Assembly: GCF_003590775.1 (NCBI RefSeq)
Contig: NZ_QYUM01000002.1
Location: forward strand, 434,001-498,000
Reading direction: 5' to 3'
Length of the DNA: 64,000 nt
DNA from: Sphingomonas cavernae
GTDB taxonomy: Bacteria > Pseudomonadota > Alphaproteobacteria > Sphingomonadales > Sphingomonadaceae
The position numbers and the translations under genes were made by a program. This document shows positions 17,188 through 24,580 of this stretch, piece by piece (the stretch's first letter is position 1; each line of letters begins with the position of its first letter). The notes below the pieces were generated by a model. That model did no database searches, had not been told where the DNA came from, and saw only the letters and a list, made by a program, of their open reading frames with translations.

Positions 17188-17203
17188 AGCAATTAACGTG
17201 CCA
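17188..17203 (-). promoter_or_regulatory. Sigma-54 promoter of flhA-fliA
   Basis: On the minus strand TGGCACG-TTAA-TTGCT is a full match to the -24/-12 consensus. The transcript would begin near 17177, leaving a leader of about 70 bases before flhA that contains the 17-codon ORF. Confidence 0.92.
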
Positions 17204-17249
17204 TTTGGGGTGGATGCGCTGCTCGCGTCCACCGGCAATTTCATTTAGC

Positions 17250-17354
17250 CGTCGCCCCAGCGAAAGCTGGGGCCCAGACGATACCGAAGGCGATGGCCCA
17301 GACTATGGAGTGTTGCACGAACATTGCTTGGGCCCCAGCTTGCGCTGGAGCGAC
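17250..17354. repeat. Palindromic repeat between flgN and the flhA promoter
   Basis: Arms GTCGCCCCAGCGAAAGCTGG (left) and CCAGCTTGCGCTGGAGCGAC (right), each containing a small hairpin and separated by about 65 bases. It fills the gap between the flgN stop (17366) and the flhA promoter and may end the flgA-flgM-flgN transcript. Confidence 0.85.
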
Positions 17355-17365
17355 ATAGAGGACGC

Positions 17366-17695
17366 TTAGCGTGCCGTGCTGCTACGACGACCCTTGCGGC
17401 CATAAACCGCGGCATTCTGCGCCTCGGCGCGCGCCTGCTGGAGCAGGTCGAGCTTGCGCTCCGCCATGTCGCCGAGCAGGTTGACGCGTACGCGCGCCGC
17501 CTCGGCGAGCCCGAGCGCGTGATCCAGCATGGCGAGTTCGGCGCTGTCGTCGCGCCAGCCGCCCAGCCCGCGCAGCCGACCGACGGCGAGCGTCAGCGCG
17601 GTGTTCGCGAGTTCGATCGCCTGCGGATCGCGGCCGTCTAGCGCCGAAATCAGCCGCTCGATCCCGTCGACCATATCTTCGAGTTCGGCGGTCAC
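17366..17695 (-). CDS. flgN: FlgN-like flagellar export chaperone
   Basis: A 109-residue, helix-rich, Ala/Leu-rich product (MTAELEDMVDGIERLISALD at the start, then ALGLAEAARVRVNLLGDMAE). FlgN is the cytosolic chaperone for the hook-filament junction proteins FlgK and FlgL. Sequence similarity across FlgN proteins is weak. The name rests on size, helical pattern and the flgA-flgM-flgN order known from enteric bacteria. The start overlaps the flgM stop by 4 bases. Confidence 0.65.
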   Translation of the reverse strand: MTAELEDMVDGIERLISALDGRDPQAIELANTALTLAVGRLRGLGGWRDDSAELAMLDHALGLAEAARVRVNLLGDMAERKLDLLQQARAEAQNAAVYGRKGRRSSTAR

Positions 17696-17982
17696 GCGTC
17701 GCCCTTGGGGCCGAGGTCGAGCGCGATCATCTTTTCGGCGATCGCGCGCGGATCTAGCGTGTAACTGCCATCGGCGATCTTCGCGCGCAGTTCAGCCACA
17801 CGATCGCTGTCGACGGGCGGTCCGTCGGCAAGCATTTGCGACACCGCGGTTCCTGCAGCCTCGCGCGCACCCGGCTTGGTCTCGACACCAGCGGCGGCTG
17901 TGCCACCCTGTTCGGCAGCCTTGGTCCGGACCGGTTCGATCCTGCTTGTGGGGCCAAGCCCGACGCCTTTGATCATCGTCAT
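17692..17982 (-). CDS. flgM: Anti-sigma-28 factor FlgM
   Basis: FlgM binds FliA and blocks late flagellar transcription until it is exported through the finished hook. The 96-residue product has a disordered N-terminal half and the conserved C-terminal sigma-binding segment VAELRAKIADGSYTLDPRAI, then AEKMIALDL. An own sigma-28 promoter lies upstream, giving the usual late-class feedback, and flgN overlaps its stop. Confidence 0.88.
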   Translation of the reverse strand: MTMIKGVGLGPTSRIEPVRTKAAEQGGTAAAGVETKPGAREAAGTAVSQMLADGPPVDSDRVAELRAKIADGSYTLDPRAIAEKMIALDLGPKGDA

Positions 17983-18022
17983 ATCCTTCGCTTTTCAGCG
18001 GGCTTTCGCCCTCTTGAAGCTC

Positions 18023-18049
18023 TTAACGGCAATTAACGGAATTACTTTA
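18023..18049 (-). promoter_or_regulatory. Sigma-28 promoter of flgM-flgN
   Basis: On the minus strand TAAA, 15 bases, GCCGTTAA. The -35 box overlaps the last bases of the flgA stop codon. The predicted start is near 18013, about 30 bases before the flgM ATG. The same -10 is used by fliC and motA. Confidence 0.82.
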
Positions 18050-18547
18050 ATCGGGAATGCGCACAAGTCCCGCACGCACGACCTCGGCGAAGACGGGAGC
18101 GGCCTTCGGCGTCGATCGCACGCGGATGCGCGCACCCGGCGCGCCGTCCTGCTCGGCAACCGCCTGCGTGCTCACTTCGAAGAAACGGCCGCCGGCGATC
18201 AGCTCGACGGGATCGCCCTTGCGGATCACGGTTTCCTCGCGAACCGCTGTGACGGTCAGGCTGCGCGACAGCGGCACGCGGATCCGCCAGCCCAGAGAAG
18301 CGCAGCGCACCGCGACCGCGCCCAGCACGGGTGCGTCGAAAACGGGCGCCTGCGGGCATTGCGCGAGCTTCAGCCGCCGATCGATCGGCGCCGTGGGCCC
18401 GCCGGGCTCGCCAACGCCCGCGCCGAGCGCGGAAACGAGCACGGTCTCGAGCTGATCGATGTTCTGGAACGCCTGCGCGTGCCCGGCCGAAGTCGCGGCA
18501 AGCGCCGTGGTCAGCAACAGGTGTCGGAAAACCGTCGTCGTCATCAT
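18047..18547 (-). CDS. flgA: Flagellar P-ring chaperone FlgA
   Basis: FlgA is the periplasmic chaperone for P-ring assembly by FlgI. From ATG 18547 (an adjacent ATG at 18544 is equally possible) the 166-residue product has a signal peptide (about residues 1-25, ending AGHAQA). The SAF-like FlgA domain follows with KGDPVELIAGGRFFEVSTQA and the end GLVRIPD. A longer in-frame reading would run into the sigma-54 promoter. It is followed by flgM and flgN. Confidence 0.92.
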   Translation of the reverse strand: MMTTTVFRHLLLTTALAATSAGHAQAFQNIDQLETVLVSALGAGVGEPGGPTAPIDRRLKLAQCPQAPVFDAPVLGAVAVRCASLGWRIRVPLSRSLTVTAVREETVIRKGDPVELIAGGRFFEVSTQAVAEQDGAPGARIRVRSTPKAAPVFAEVVRAGLVRIPD

Positions 18548-18573
18548 GCGTGGCCCTTTTCGAAACCACGCGA

Positions 18574-18589
18574 AGCAAGGACCGCGCCA
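18574..18589 (-). promoter_or_regulatory. Sigma-54 promoter of flgA
   Basis: On the minus strand TGGCGCG-GTCC-TTGCT matches the -24/-12 consensus with one mismatch and exact spacing. Transcription would start near 18563, only about 15 bases before the flgA ATG. Confidence 0.8.
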
Positions 18590-18608
18590 AATGGAGAGGC
18601 CTCCTGCT

Positions 18609-18718
18609 CCGCTCATCCTGAGGAGCCGTTGAGCTTGGCGAAACGGCGTCTCGAAGGACATCGCGCCAGCCTTCGAGACGAGGCTTCGCCAAGCTCAGCC
18701 TCTCCTCAGGATGAGCGG
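18609..18718. repeat. Long palindromic repeat, family A
   Basis: Opens CCGCTCATCCTGAGGAGCC and closes with its reverse complement; inner arms GTCTCGAAGGA and CCTTCGAGAC. It lies between the motB-like stop and the flgA promoter. Confidence 0.9.
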
Positions 18719-18739
18719 ATTTGGACGCACCAAAGAGAG

Positions 18740-19225
18740 CTAGCGCGCCGGCGTGAAACGCAGCACGAGCCGCTGCCCGCCAAGCCCCTCTCGCCCGCGG
18801 CTGGGGGGCATCACGATCTCGATCGCGCGCGGATCCATGCCGGCATCGCGGATCAGGCGGCCGAGCGCGGCGGCGCGTGCAGCGGCGAGCTCCCAGCCGT
18901 CGAAGCGCGCGGAGTCACCCGCGCGGCCGATGCTGGTGATCGACACGGTGCCGCGCCGCCTTGCCCAGTCGCGCGCGAAGCGAACGAAGGTGGCGCGCGC
19001 CTCGGGGCGGAGCACCGCTTCACCTGGATTGAAGATTTCGTCGGCGACGAGGCGACGTTCGACCGTCGCCGGGCGCGCTTCGGCCGAAAAGGCATCGCCG
19101 ATGCTCTCCACCACCGCATCCGGGTTGATGCTCTGCGCGTGGAGCAGGACGAAGAAGGCGAGCAGCAGCAGGATGAGGTCGGCGAAGCTGAGCAGCCAGC
19201 GCGTCTGGTCCGACGCCCGCATCAT
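18740..19225 (-). CDS. Short MotB-like stator protein
   Basis: A 161-residue product with one N-terminal membrane helix carrying the stator aspartate (WLLSFADLILLLLAFFVLL; D16) and a compact OmpA/MotB-like C-domain (FNPGEAVLRPEARATFVRFA near 65-85, then a degenerate peptidoglycan-binding motif). It is much shorter than the MotB at 30028 (307 residues), with almost no plug/linker region. Its start overlaps the MotA-like gene by 4 bases. Together they could be a second stator or an accessory stator-like complex tied to flagellar assembly. Confidence 0.75.
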   Translation of the reverse strand: MMRASDQTRWLLSFADLILLLLAFFVLLHAQSINPDAVVESIGDAFSAEARPATVERRLVADEIFNPGEAVLRPEARATFVRFARDWARRRGTVSITSIGRAGDSARFDGWELAAARAAALGRLIRDAGMDPRAIEIVMPPSRGREGLGGQRLVLRFTPAR

Positions 19226-19905
19226 GCGGCGCGGGCGCGGCGTGGTGCGCGCCCCCTCACGGGTTCATCGAGCTCATTCCGCGCGAGATGTCCGAGATGA
19301 TCGAGCGCGCGGCGCTGCCAGTCGCACTCCAGCGCGGACAGCCGCTCAAGCCGACGCGCGATCGGACCCGCGACGAGATAGGAGAGCATGATGCCGTAAA
19401 GCGTGGTCAGCATCGCCAGCGCCATCGCAGGTCCGATGCGATCTGCGTCGTTCATCGCGGCAAACATCCCGACGAGGCCGATGATCGTGCCGACCATGCC
19501 CATGCCGGGGGCGCTGTCAGCGACGGCATTCCAGAAATCGATCGCGCCGCGATGGCGGCGCTCGCGATCCTCGATCTCCTCCGCCGCCCAGCGCGTGAAT
19601 TCCTCGGCGCTGGATGCGTCGGCGAGCCGACGCGCCGCGGCGGTCAGGAAACGCTCGGCGGTCTGTACCCGGTCGGCGCAACTGATGCTGCGCGTCTCGG
19701 CGATGCGCTCCATCGCGCGGACCGCGCGCATCGCGGCGTCGCTGTCCGCCGCGGGATTGGCGCGCAGCAGCGGACCCAACGCCGCGAAGGCGCGTGCGAT
19801 ATCTTTTTTTTGCGCACGAAACACCGCGAGCAGCAGCGAACCGCCTATAACGAGAAGGAAGGCGAGAGGGTCGAAATAGAGCGCAAGCCTTTCGAAAATC
19901 GCCAT
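19222..19905 (-). CDS. MotA/TolQ/ExbB-like proton channel protein (second MotA)
   Basis: A 227-residue product with hydrophobic segments at about 10-30, 150-170 and 180-205. It has the MotA-family block DSAPGMGMVGTIIGLVGMFA, containing the conserved proline next to the channel, and MALAMLTTLYGIMLSYLVAG. The start at ATG 19905 is preceded by AGGGGTGG; a longer in-frame reading crosses the enhancer-like region and is rejected. It is divergent from flgB and overlaps the MotB-like gene. It is shorter and different in sequence from the MotA at 29161. Confidence 0.82.
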   Translation of the reverse strand: MAIFERLALYFDPLAFLLVIGGSLLLAVFRAQKKDIARAFAALGPLLRANPAADSDAAMRAVRAMERIAETRSISCADRVQTAERFLTAAARRLADASSAEEFTRWAAEEIEDRERRHRGAIDFWNAVADSAPGMGMVGTIIGLVGMFAAMNDADRIGPAMALAMLTTLYGIMLSYLVAGPIARRLERLSALECDWQRRALDHLGHLARNELDEPVRGRAPRRARAA

Positions 19906-19914
19906 ATCCACCCC

Positions 19915-19978
19915 TTGCCGGCAATGACCGGCAAAAATTTGCCGCCCCCGGCAATACCCTGCCGCAAGGCCCTTGCCG
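19915..19978. promoter_or_regulatory. Cluster of CGGCAA/TTGCCG dyads between the motA-like gene and flgB
   Basis: CGGCAAAAATTTGCCG (19929-19944), CGGCAATACCCTGCCG (19949-19964, 20 bases further on) and CGCAAGGCCCTTGCCG (19963-19978), plus half-sites at 19915-19924. The 16-bp size equals that of the flbD/fliC dyads. On the minus strand the last one also reads CGGCAAG-GGCC-TTGCG, a possible weak sigma-54 promoter for the motA-like gene. The cluster lies 40-105 bases upstream of the flgB sigma-54 site, where enhancers are expected. Confidence 0.6.
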
Positions 19979-20018
19979 CCCCAGCCAGCCCCGCGAAAAT
20001 GCGCGTGTTTACCATTTC

Positions 20019-20034
20019 TGGCACGGCACTTGCG
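20019..20034 (+). promoter_or_regulatory. Sigma-54 promoter of the flgB operon
   Basis: TGGCACG-GCAC-TTGCG is a full match to the -24/-12 consensus. The predicted start is near 20045, 60 bases before the flgB ATG, which is preceded by a G-rich ribosome binding site. Confidence 0.92.
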
Positions 20035-20104
20035 ACCGTTAGGCGCGGCTGGTCCTGCCACTCATAACGGCAGGGCGAGCGGCAGATTAAGCGGGGGGCC
20101 GCCA

Positions 20105-20458
20105 ATGACGACGACGCAGGATATTTTCGGTGTGCATGGCGACGCGCTTCGGCTGCGCAGCCAGCGCCTCACCCTGCTCGCCTCCAACATCGCGAACGCC
20201 GCGACGCCAAATTACAAGGCGCGCGACATCGACTTCACCCAGGCGTTGCAGAAGGCGCAGGACGGCATGTCGCTCGACGCGGCCGCCGACGACGCGATGG
20301 GCTACCGCATTCCGATGGAAGGTTCGATGGACGGCAACACCGTCGAACTCGGCACCGAGCAGACGATGTTCGCCGAGAACGCTGTGCGCTACCGCACCAC
20401 GCTTTCCTTTCTCGAAGGGCGCATCGGCACGCTGATGACTGCGATCAGGGGAGAATGA
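20105..20458 (+). CDS. flgB: Flagellar proximal rod protein FlgB
   Basis: FlgB is one of the proximal rod subunits. The 117-residue product has the rod-family N-motif (LRSQRLTLLASNIANAATPN, then YKARDIDF) and the C-terminal helix ENAVRYRTTLSFLEGRIGTL. ATG 20105 follows GGGGGG; a longer in-frame reading would cross the sigma-54 promoter. It is first in flgBCDEFGHIJKL. Confidence 0.95.
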   Translation: MTTTQDIFGVHGDALRLRSQRLTLLASNIANAATPNYKARDIDFTQALQKAQDGMSLDAAADDAMGYRIPMEGSMDGNTVELGTEQTMFAENAVRYRTTLSFLEGRIGTLMTAIRGE

Positions 20459-20460
20459 CC

Positions 20461-20862
20461 ATGGCGGGTCCGCTTTCGGTCTATGACATTGCCGGCCGCG
20501 CGATGGCCGCGCAGATGGTGCGTCTCAACACCACCGCCTCCAACCTCGCCAATGCGGGTTCGGTGTCGGGGAGCAAGGAAACCGCGTTCCGTTCGCTGAA
20601 GCCCGTTTTCGAGACGGTGCGCAACGGCGACGCCGCGACGGTGCGCGTGAAGCAGGTCGTGAGCTCGCAGGTCGAGCCGACCAGGCGCCACGCCCCCGAT
20701 CATCCGCTCGCCGATGCCAATGGCGACGTCTGGGAAGCTGGCGTCGACAGTGCCGCCGAGCTCGTCGAGATGATCGAGACCGCGCGCCAGTACCAGAATG
20801 TGGTCCAGGTGCTCCAGACCGCCAAGACGCTGACACTCGACACGCTGAGGATGGGCAAATGA
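20461..20862 (+). CDS. flgC: Flagellar proximal rod protein FlgC
   Basis: FlgC is a proximal rod subunit. The 133-residue product has VRLNTTASNLANAGSVSG at the start and the C-motif DSAAELVEMIETARQYQNVV. ATG 20461 has GGGGAG 7 bases upstream; the ATG at 20455 overlaps the flgB stop but is too close to the ribosome binding site. Its end overlaps flgD by 4 bases. Confidence 0.94.
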   Translation: MAGPLSVYDIAGRAMAAQMVRLNTTASNLANAGSVSGSKETAFRSLKPVFETVRNGDAATVRVKQVVSSQVEPTRRHAPDHPLADANGDVWEAGVDSAAELVEMIETARQYQNVVQVLQTAKTLTLDTLRMGK

Positions 20863-21521
20863 CGACAGTGAACGGTTCGACCTTCGGCAACCTCGCGCTC
20901 GAGCAGCCGCCGGGGGCCAAGCACAACAACACGCTCGACCAGACCGCGTTCCTCAAGCTGATGACCACGCAGTTGAAGACGCAGGACCCCTTCAATCCCG
21001 TCGACAACACGCAGATGGTTGCGCAGATGGCGCAATTCTCGAGCGTCGCGGGCATTGCCGAGATGAACAAGAGCCTGGGCGCGATCGCGCAGGACCTTCA
21101 GGCCTCACGGCTTGGCAGCGCCGCAAGCTGGATCGGCAAGAACGCGCTGGTCGAGACCGATCAGGCGACCCCGCTTTCCGATGGCAGCTATCGTGGCGAG
21201 ATCGCGCTGCCCGACGACGCAAGCAACGTGATCGTCAGCCTCGTCGATGGCAACGGCCAGGTCGTCCACAATGCGACGTTCGAGAACCAGAAGGCGGGCA
21301 GCACCTCCTTCGCCTGGGACGGCAAGGATGCTGAGGGTAAACCCGTACCCGGGCCTTTGCGCGTCGTGGTCAACGCCACGGGCGCCACGGGCAATGTCGA
21401 TGCCGCGATCGGCACATGGACGCAGATCACCGGGGTTCAGTCCCCCGCGGGCGGCGCATCTACGCGCCTCGTCACCCCGCTTGGCCTTCTCTCGCCCGAC
21501 GACGCCGTTCGTCTCGGCTGA
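20859..21521 (+). CDS. flgD: Flagellar hook-capping protein FlgD
   Basis: FlgD is the scaffold at the tip of the growing hook. The 220-residue product has the N-terminal capping motif FLKLMTTQLKTQDPFNPVDN and a C-terminal FlgD Ig-like/tudor region (FAWDGKDAEGKPVPGPLRVV). It ends 26 bases before flgE. Confidence 0.95.
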   Translation: MTTVNGSTFGNLALEQPPGAKHNNTLDQTAFLKLMTTQLKTQDPFNPVDNTQMVAQMAQFSSVAGIAEMNKSLGAIAQDLQASRLGSAASWIGKNALVETDQATPLSDGSYRGEIALPDDASNVIVSLVDGNGQVVHNATFENQKAGSTSFAWDGKDAEGKPVPGPLRVVVNATGATGNVDAAIGTWTQITGVQSPAGGASTRLVTPLGLLSPDDAVRLG

Positions 21522-21547
21522 CGCAATTCCAGAAAGGTAAGAAACCC

Positions 21548-22855
21548 ATGTCCTTCTACACCTCGCTTTCCGGCCTCAAGGGCGCGCAGACCGAGCTTGC
21601 GGTCGTCTCGAACAACATCGCGAACGTCGGCACCGTCGGCTTCAAGAAGAGCCGCACCGAATTCGGCGACCTGATGTCGGCCTCCCCGATGTCGTCGGGC
21701 AATGTCGCGGGCCAGGGCACGCGGCTGAAAAGCATCACCCAGCAGTTCGGTCAGGGCGGCTTCCAGGCTTCGGAACGCGCGCTCGACATCGCGATCAGCG
21801 GCGAGGGCTTCTTCATGACGCGCGGCGAGCTGACCGGCGGCCGGATGAGCTTCACGCGCAACGGCGCCTTCGGCGTCGATCCCGAGCGTTACGTCCGCGA
21901 CTCGCGCGGCGCCTATCTGCAGGTGCTGCCCGTCGACAGCGAGGGCAACGTTACCGCCACGGGCATCTCGGCCACGCGCAACCTCCAGATTCCGCAGACT
22001 TCGGGCGCGTCGATCGCGACCAGCGCAATCGACGTCAGCGTGACGCTGCCGCAGAACGCCGACCTGCCTGCAAATCGGGCGGTCTATAATGCTGCGAACC
22101 CCTATGCGTTCGATCGCACCGATCCCAACAGCTACAATTATTCGACCGCAGCGACGGTCTATGACGCCGCGGGCAACGCGCTCGCCGCAACGGTCTATTA
22201 TGTCCGCACGGGTGCTCCCGGCGGTGCCGTCACCGACAGCACCTGGGAAGCTCGGCTGTTCGTCGGCAACCAGGAGGTTTCGTCCAATCCGGCGCAGCCG
22301 AGCCCCGCAGTGCCTCTGCAGCTCACCTTCGACGCTGCGGGTACGCTGACCGCGCCCAGCGGCCCGACGACCTTCGCCAGCGCGCAGCCCTCGGGCGCTG
22401 CCCAGCCGCTCAACTTCACGGTCGATTTCGGCACCGCGACGACGCAGGCGGGCGGCCCCTTCGTACCCACCGCCTTCGACCAGAACGGTGTCGCCGCGGG
22501 CAAGCTCGACAATGTCTCGGTCGGCAGCGACGGTCTCGTCACCGCAACCTTTTCCAACGGCGACACGATCCCGCTGGGCAAGGTCGTGATGGCGGCTTTC
22601 TCCAATCCTTCGGGCCTTCGCCAGTTCGGCGATGCGAGCTGGGGCATCACCGGCAAGTCGGGCGATGCGCAGATCGGCGAGGCGGGCAAGGACGGTTTTG
22701 GCGTGGTCCAGTCGGGCGCGCTCGAACAGGCCAATGTCGACATCACCGAGGAGCTCGTCCAGCTCATCGCGGCGCAGCGCAATTTCCAGGCGAATGCGAA
22801 AGCGATCGAGACCGCCAACACGATGACGCAAGCCATCGTGAATATCCGGACCTGA
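21548..22855 (+). CDS. flgE: Flagellar hook protein FlgE
   Basis: FlgE builds the hook. The 435-residue product has MSFYTSLSGLKGAQTELAVV and SNNIANVGTVGFKKSRTEF at the N-terminus, the FlgE D1/D2 middle, and the C-motif EELVQLIAAQRNFQANAKAI. ATG 21548 lies just after an AAAGGTAAGAAA stretch. A palindromic repeat follows before flgF, so the operon may have an RNA-processing point here. Confidence 0.96.
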   Translation: MSFYTSLSGLKGAQTELAVVSNNIANVGTVGFKKSRTEFGDLMSASPMSSGNVAGQGTRLKSITQQFGQGGFQASERALDIAISGEGFFMTRGELTGGRMSFTRNGAFGVDPERYVRDSRGAYLQVLPVDSEGNVTATGISATRNLQIPQTSGASIATSAIDVSVTLPQNADLPANRAVYNAANPYAFDRTDPNSYNYSTAATVYDAAGNALAATVYYVRTGAPGGAVTDSTWEARLFVGNQEVSSNPAQPSPAVPLQLTFDAAGTLTAPSGPTTFASAQPSGAAQPLNFTVDFGTATTQAGGPFVPTAFDQNGVAAGKLDNVSVGSDGLVTATFSNGDTIPLGKVVMAAFSNPSGLRQFGDASWGITGKSGDAQIGEAGKDGFGVVQSGALEQANVDITEELVQLIAAQRNFQANAKAIETANTMTQAIVNIRT

Positions 22856-22883
22856 AGTTAACCCATGCAGATCGCTCCCATAT

Positions 22884-22998
22884 CCGCTCATCCTGAGGAG
22901 CCGTTGAGCTTGGCGAAACGGCGTCTCGAAGGACGCACCGAGCCTGATCCTTCGAGACGGGTCTTCGCCTTTGCTCAGCCCCTCCTCAGGATGAGCGG
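22884..22998. repeat. Long palindromic repeat, family A, between flgE and flgF
   Basis: Opens CCGCTCATCCTGAGGAGCC, closes CTCCTCAGGATGAGCGG; inner arms GTCTCGAAGGACG and TCCTTCGAGAC. It is the only family A copy inside an otherwise continuous same-strand operon and could form a long hairpin in the mRNA. Confidence 0.9.
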
Positions 22999-23025
22999 TG
23001 GGAGTGTCATTAGAGAGATCGAACC

Positions 23026-23769
23026 ATGGACCGTCTGATCTATACCTCGCTGACCGCAATGCGCGGCGCGATGGCGCGCCAGGCGACGACCGCCAACAAC
23101 CTTGCGAACGCCAGCACCACGGGCTTTCGCAAGGAACTGGCGAATGCGCGCCCGCTCTGGGTCGACGGTCCGGGCTTCGACGCACGCGTCGCCTCTTCCG
23201 AGGAAGTGATCGAGGCGGACATGACCGCCGGCGTGATCTCCGAGACCGGCCGCGCGCTCGACATCGCGCTCGAAGGCGATGCGATGCTCGGCGTCCAGGC
23301 GAAGAATGGCGAGGAATCCTATACCCGCCGCGGCGACCTGCAACTGACCGATTCCGGGCTGCTGACGACGGGCGACGGGCTTCCCGTGCTTGGCGAAGGC
23401 GGCCCCGTCACATTGCCTTCGGCCGACGATGTCCGCATCGACAAGGACGGAACGGTATGGATCGTGCCCGCTGGTGGCGACCCCACACAGCCCCAGCGGG
23501 CCGATCGTCTCAAAATCGCGTCGCCCGCGGGCTCGGACGTGCTCAAGGGTCTGGACGGTCTGTTCCGCGTGCGCGGTGGCGGCACGTTGCCCGCCGATCC
23601 CGAGGCGCGCGTGATCGCGGGAAGCCTCGAAGCATCCAACGTCAACACATCCCAGGCGCTTGTCGACATGATCGAGGCAAGCCGCGCCTGGGAGACGCAG
23701 ATGAAGCTGCTCACCACCGCGCGTGACCTCGATACGGCCTCGGCCGATCTGATGCGCCTGCCTTCCTGA
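23026..23769 (+). CDS. flgF: Flagellar rod protein FlgF
   Basis: FlgF is a proximal rod protein. The 247-residue product has the N-motif TANNLANASTTGFRKELANA and the C-motif LVDMIEASRAWETQMKLLTT. The start lies 28 bases after the upstream repeat, and flgG begins 22 bases after its stop. Confidence 0.95.
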   Translation: MDRLIYTSLTAMRGAMARQATTANNLANASTTGFRKELANARPLWVDGPGFDARVASSEEVIEADMTAGVISETGRALDIALEGDAMLGVQAKNGEESYTRRGDLQLTDSGLLTTGDGLPVLGEGGPVTLPSADDVRIDKDGTVWIVPAGGDPTQPQRADRLKIASPAGSDVLKGLDGLFRVRGGGTLPADPEARVIAGSLEASNVNTSQALVDMIEASRAWETQMKLLTTARDLDTASADLMRLPS

Positions 23770-23791
23770 TTTTCACGGAGACTGAAGACCC

Positions 23792-24580
23792 ATGTCCAAT
23801 ACCGCTCTCCATGTCGCCCGCACCGGGCTCGACGCGCAGAACAACCGGATGCGCGTGATCGCCAACAACCTCGCCAACGTGAACACGACGGGGTTCAAGC
23901 GCGATCGCGCCAGTTTCGAGACGCTGACCTATCAGATCATGACGGCGCCGGGTGCGCCCTCGTCGGGTGACAATCGCTATGCGACGGGGCTTTCGCTCGG
24001 CACGGGCGTGCAGATGACGGGGACCTCGCGGATCGACACGCAGGGCTCGCTCCAGACGACGGGCAACAGCTACGATCTCGCCATCGAGGGTGGCGGCTAT
24101 TTCCAGATCGAGATGCCCGACGGCCGCACCGCCTATACGCGCGCTGGCGACTTCACGCTTTCGCCCGAGGGCCAGATCGTGACGGGTGACGGCATGCCGC
24201 TGGTTCCGCAGATCCAGGTACCCGAGGGCGCGGAATCGGTGACGATCGGCCAGGACGGCACCGTCTCGGTCAAGGTCGCAGGCGAAAACGAGTCGACCGA
24301 GCTCGGTCGCATCGAGACCGCACGCTTCGTCAATCCCATGGGGCTCCAGTCGATCGGCAACAACCTGCTGATCGAGACGCAGGCATCGGGCGCGCCGCAG
24401 GTCGGGCAGCCGGGCCTCGATGGCCGCGGCACGCTGCGCCAGGGCTCGCTCGAAGGTTCCAACGTCAACATCGTCGAGGAACTGGTCGACATGATCGAGA
24501 CGCAACGCGCCTATGAGATCAACTCCAAGATGATCTCGGCCACCGACGAGATGCTGCGCAATGCCAACCAGACGCTCTAG
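23792..24580 (+). CDS. flgG: Flagellar distal rod protein FlgG
   Basis: FlgG forms the distal rod (drive shaft). The 262-residue product has the length and motifs of the family: VIANNLANVNTTGFKRDRAS, YDLAIEGGGYFQIEMPDGRT near 95, and the C-motif EELVDMIETQRAYEINSKMI. Its last 20 bases overlap the start of flgH in another frame. Confidence 0.97.
   Translation: MSNTALHVARTGLDAQNNRMRVIANNLANVNTTGFKRDRASFETLTYQIMTAPGAPSSGDNRYATGLSLGTGVQMTGTSRIDTQGSLQTTGNSYDLAIEGGGYFQIEMPDGRTAYTRAGDFTLSPEGQIVTGDGMPLVPQIQVPEGAESVTIGQDGTVSVKVAGENESTELGRIETARFVNPMGLQSIGNNLLIETQASGAPQVGQPGLDGRGTLRQGSLEGSNVNIVEELVDMIETQRAYEINSKMISATDEMLRNANQTL

Noticed and set aside
17109-17192. A longer FlhA start at 17192
   Set aside because: The codon lies inside the sigma-54 promoter and upstream of the predicted transcription start, and the added residues are not FlhA-like.
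14496-17369. A 957-codon plus-strand open frame antisense to fliA and flhA
   Set aside because: Same composition artefact; FliA and FlhA on the minus strand are full-length and conserved.
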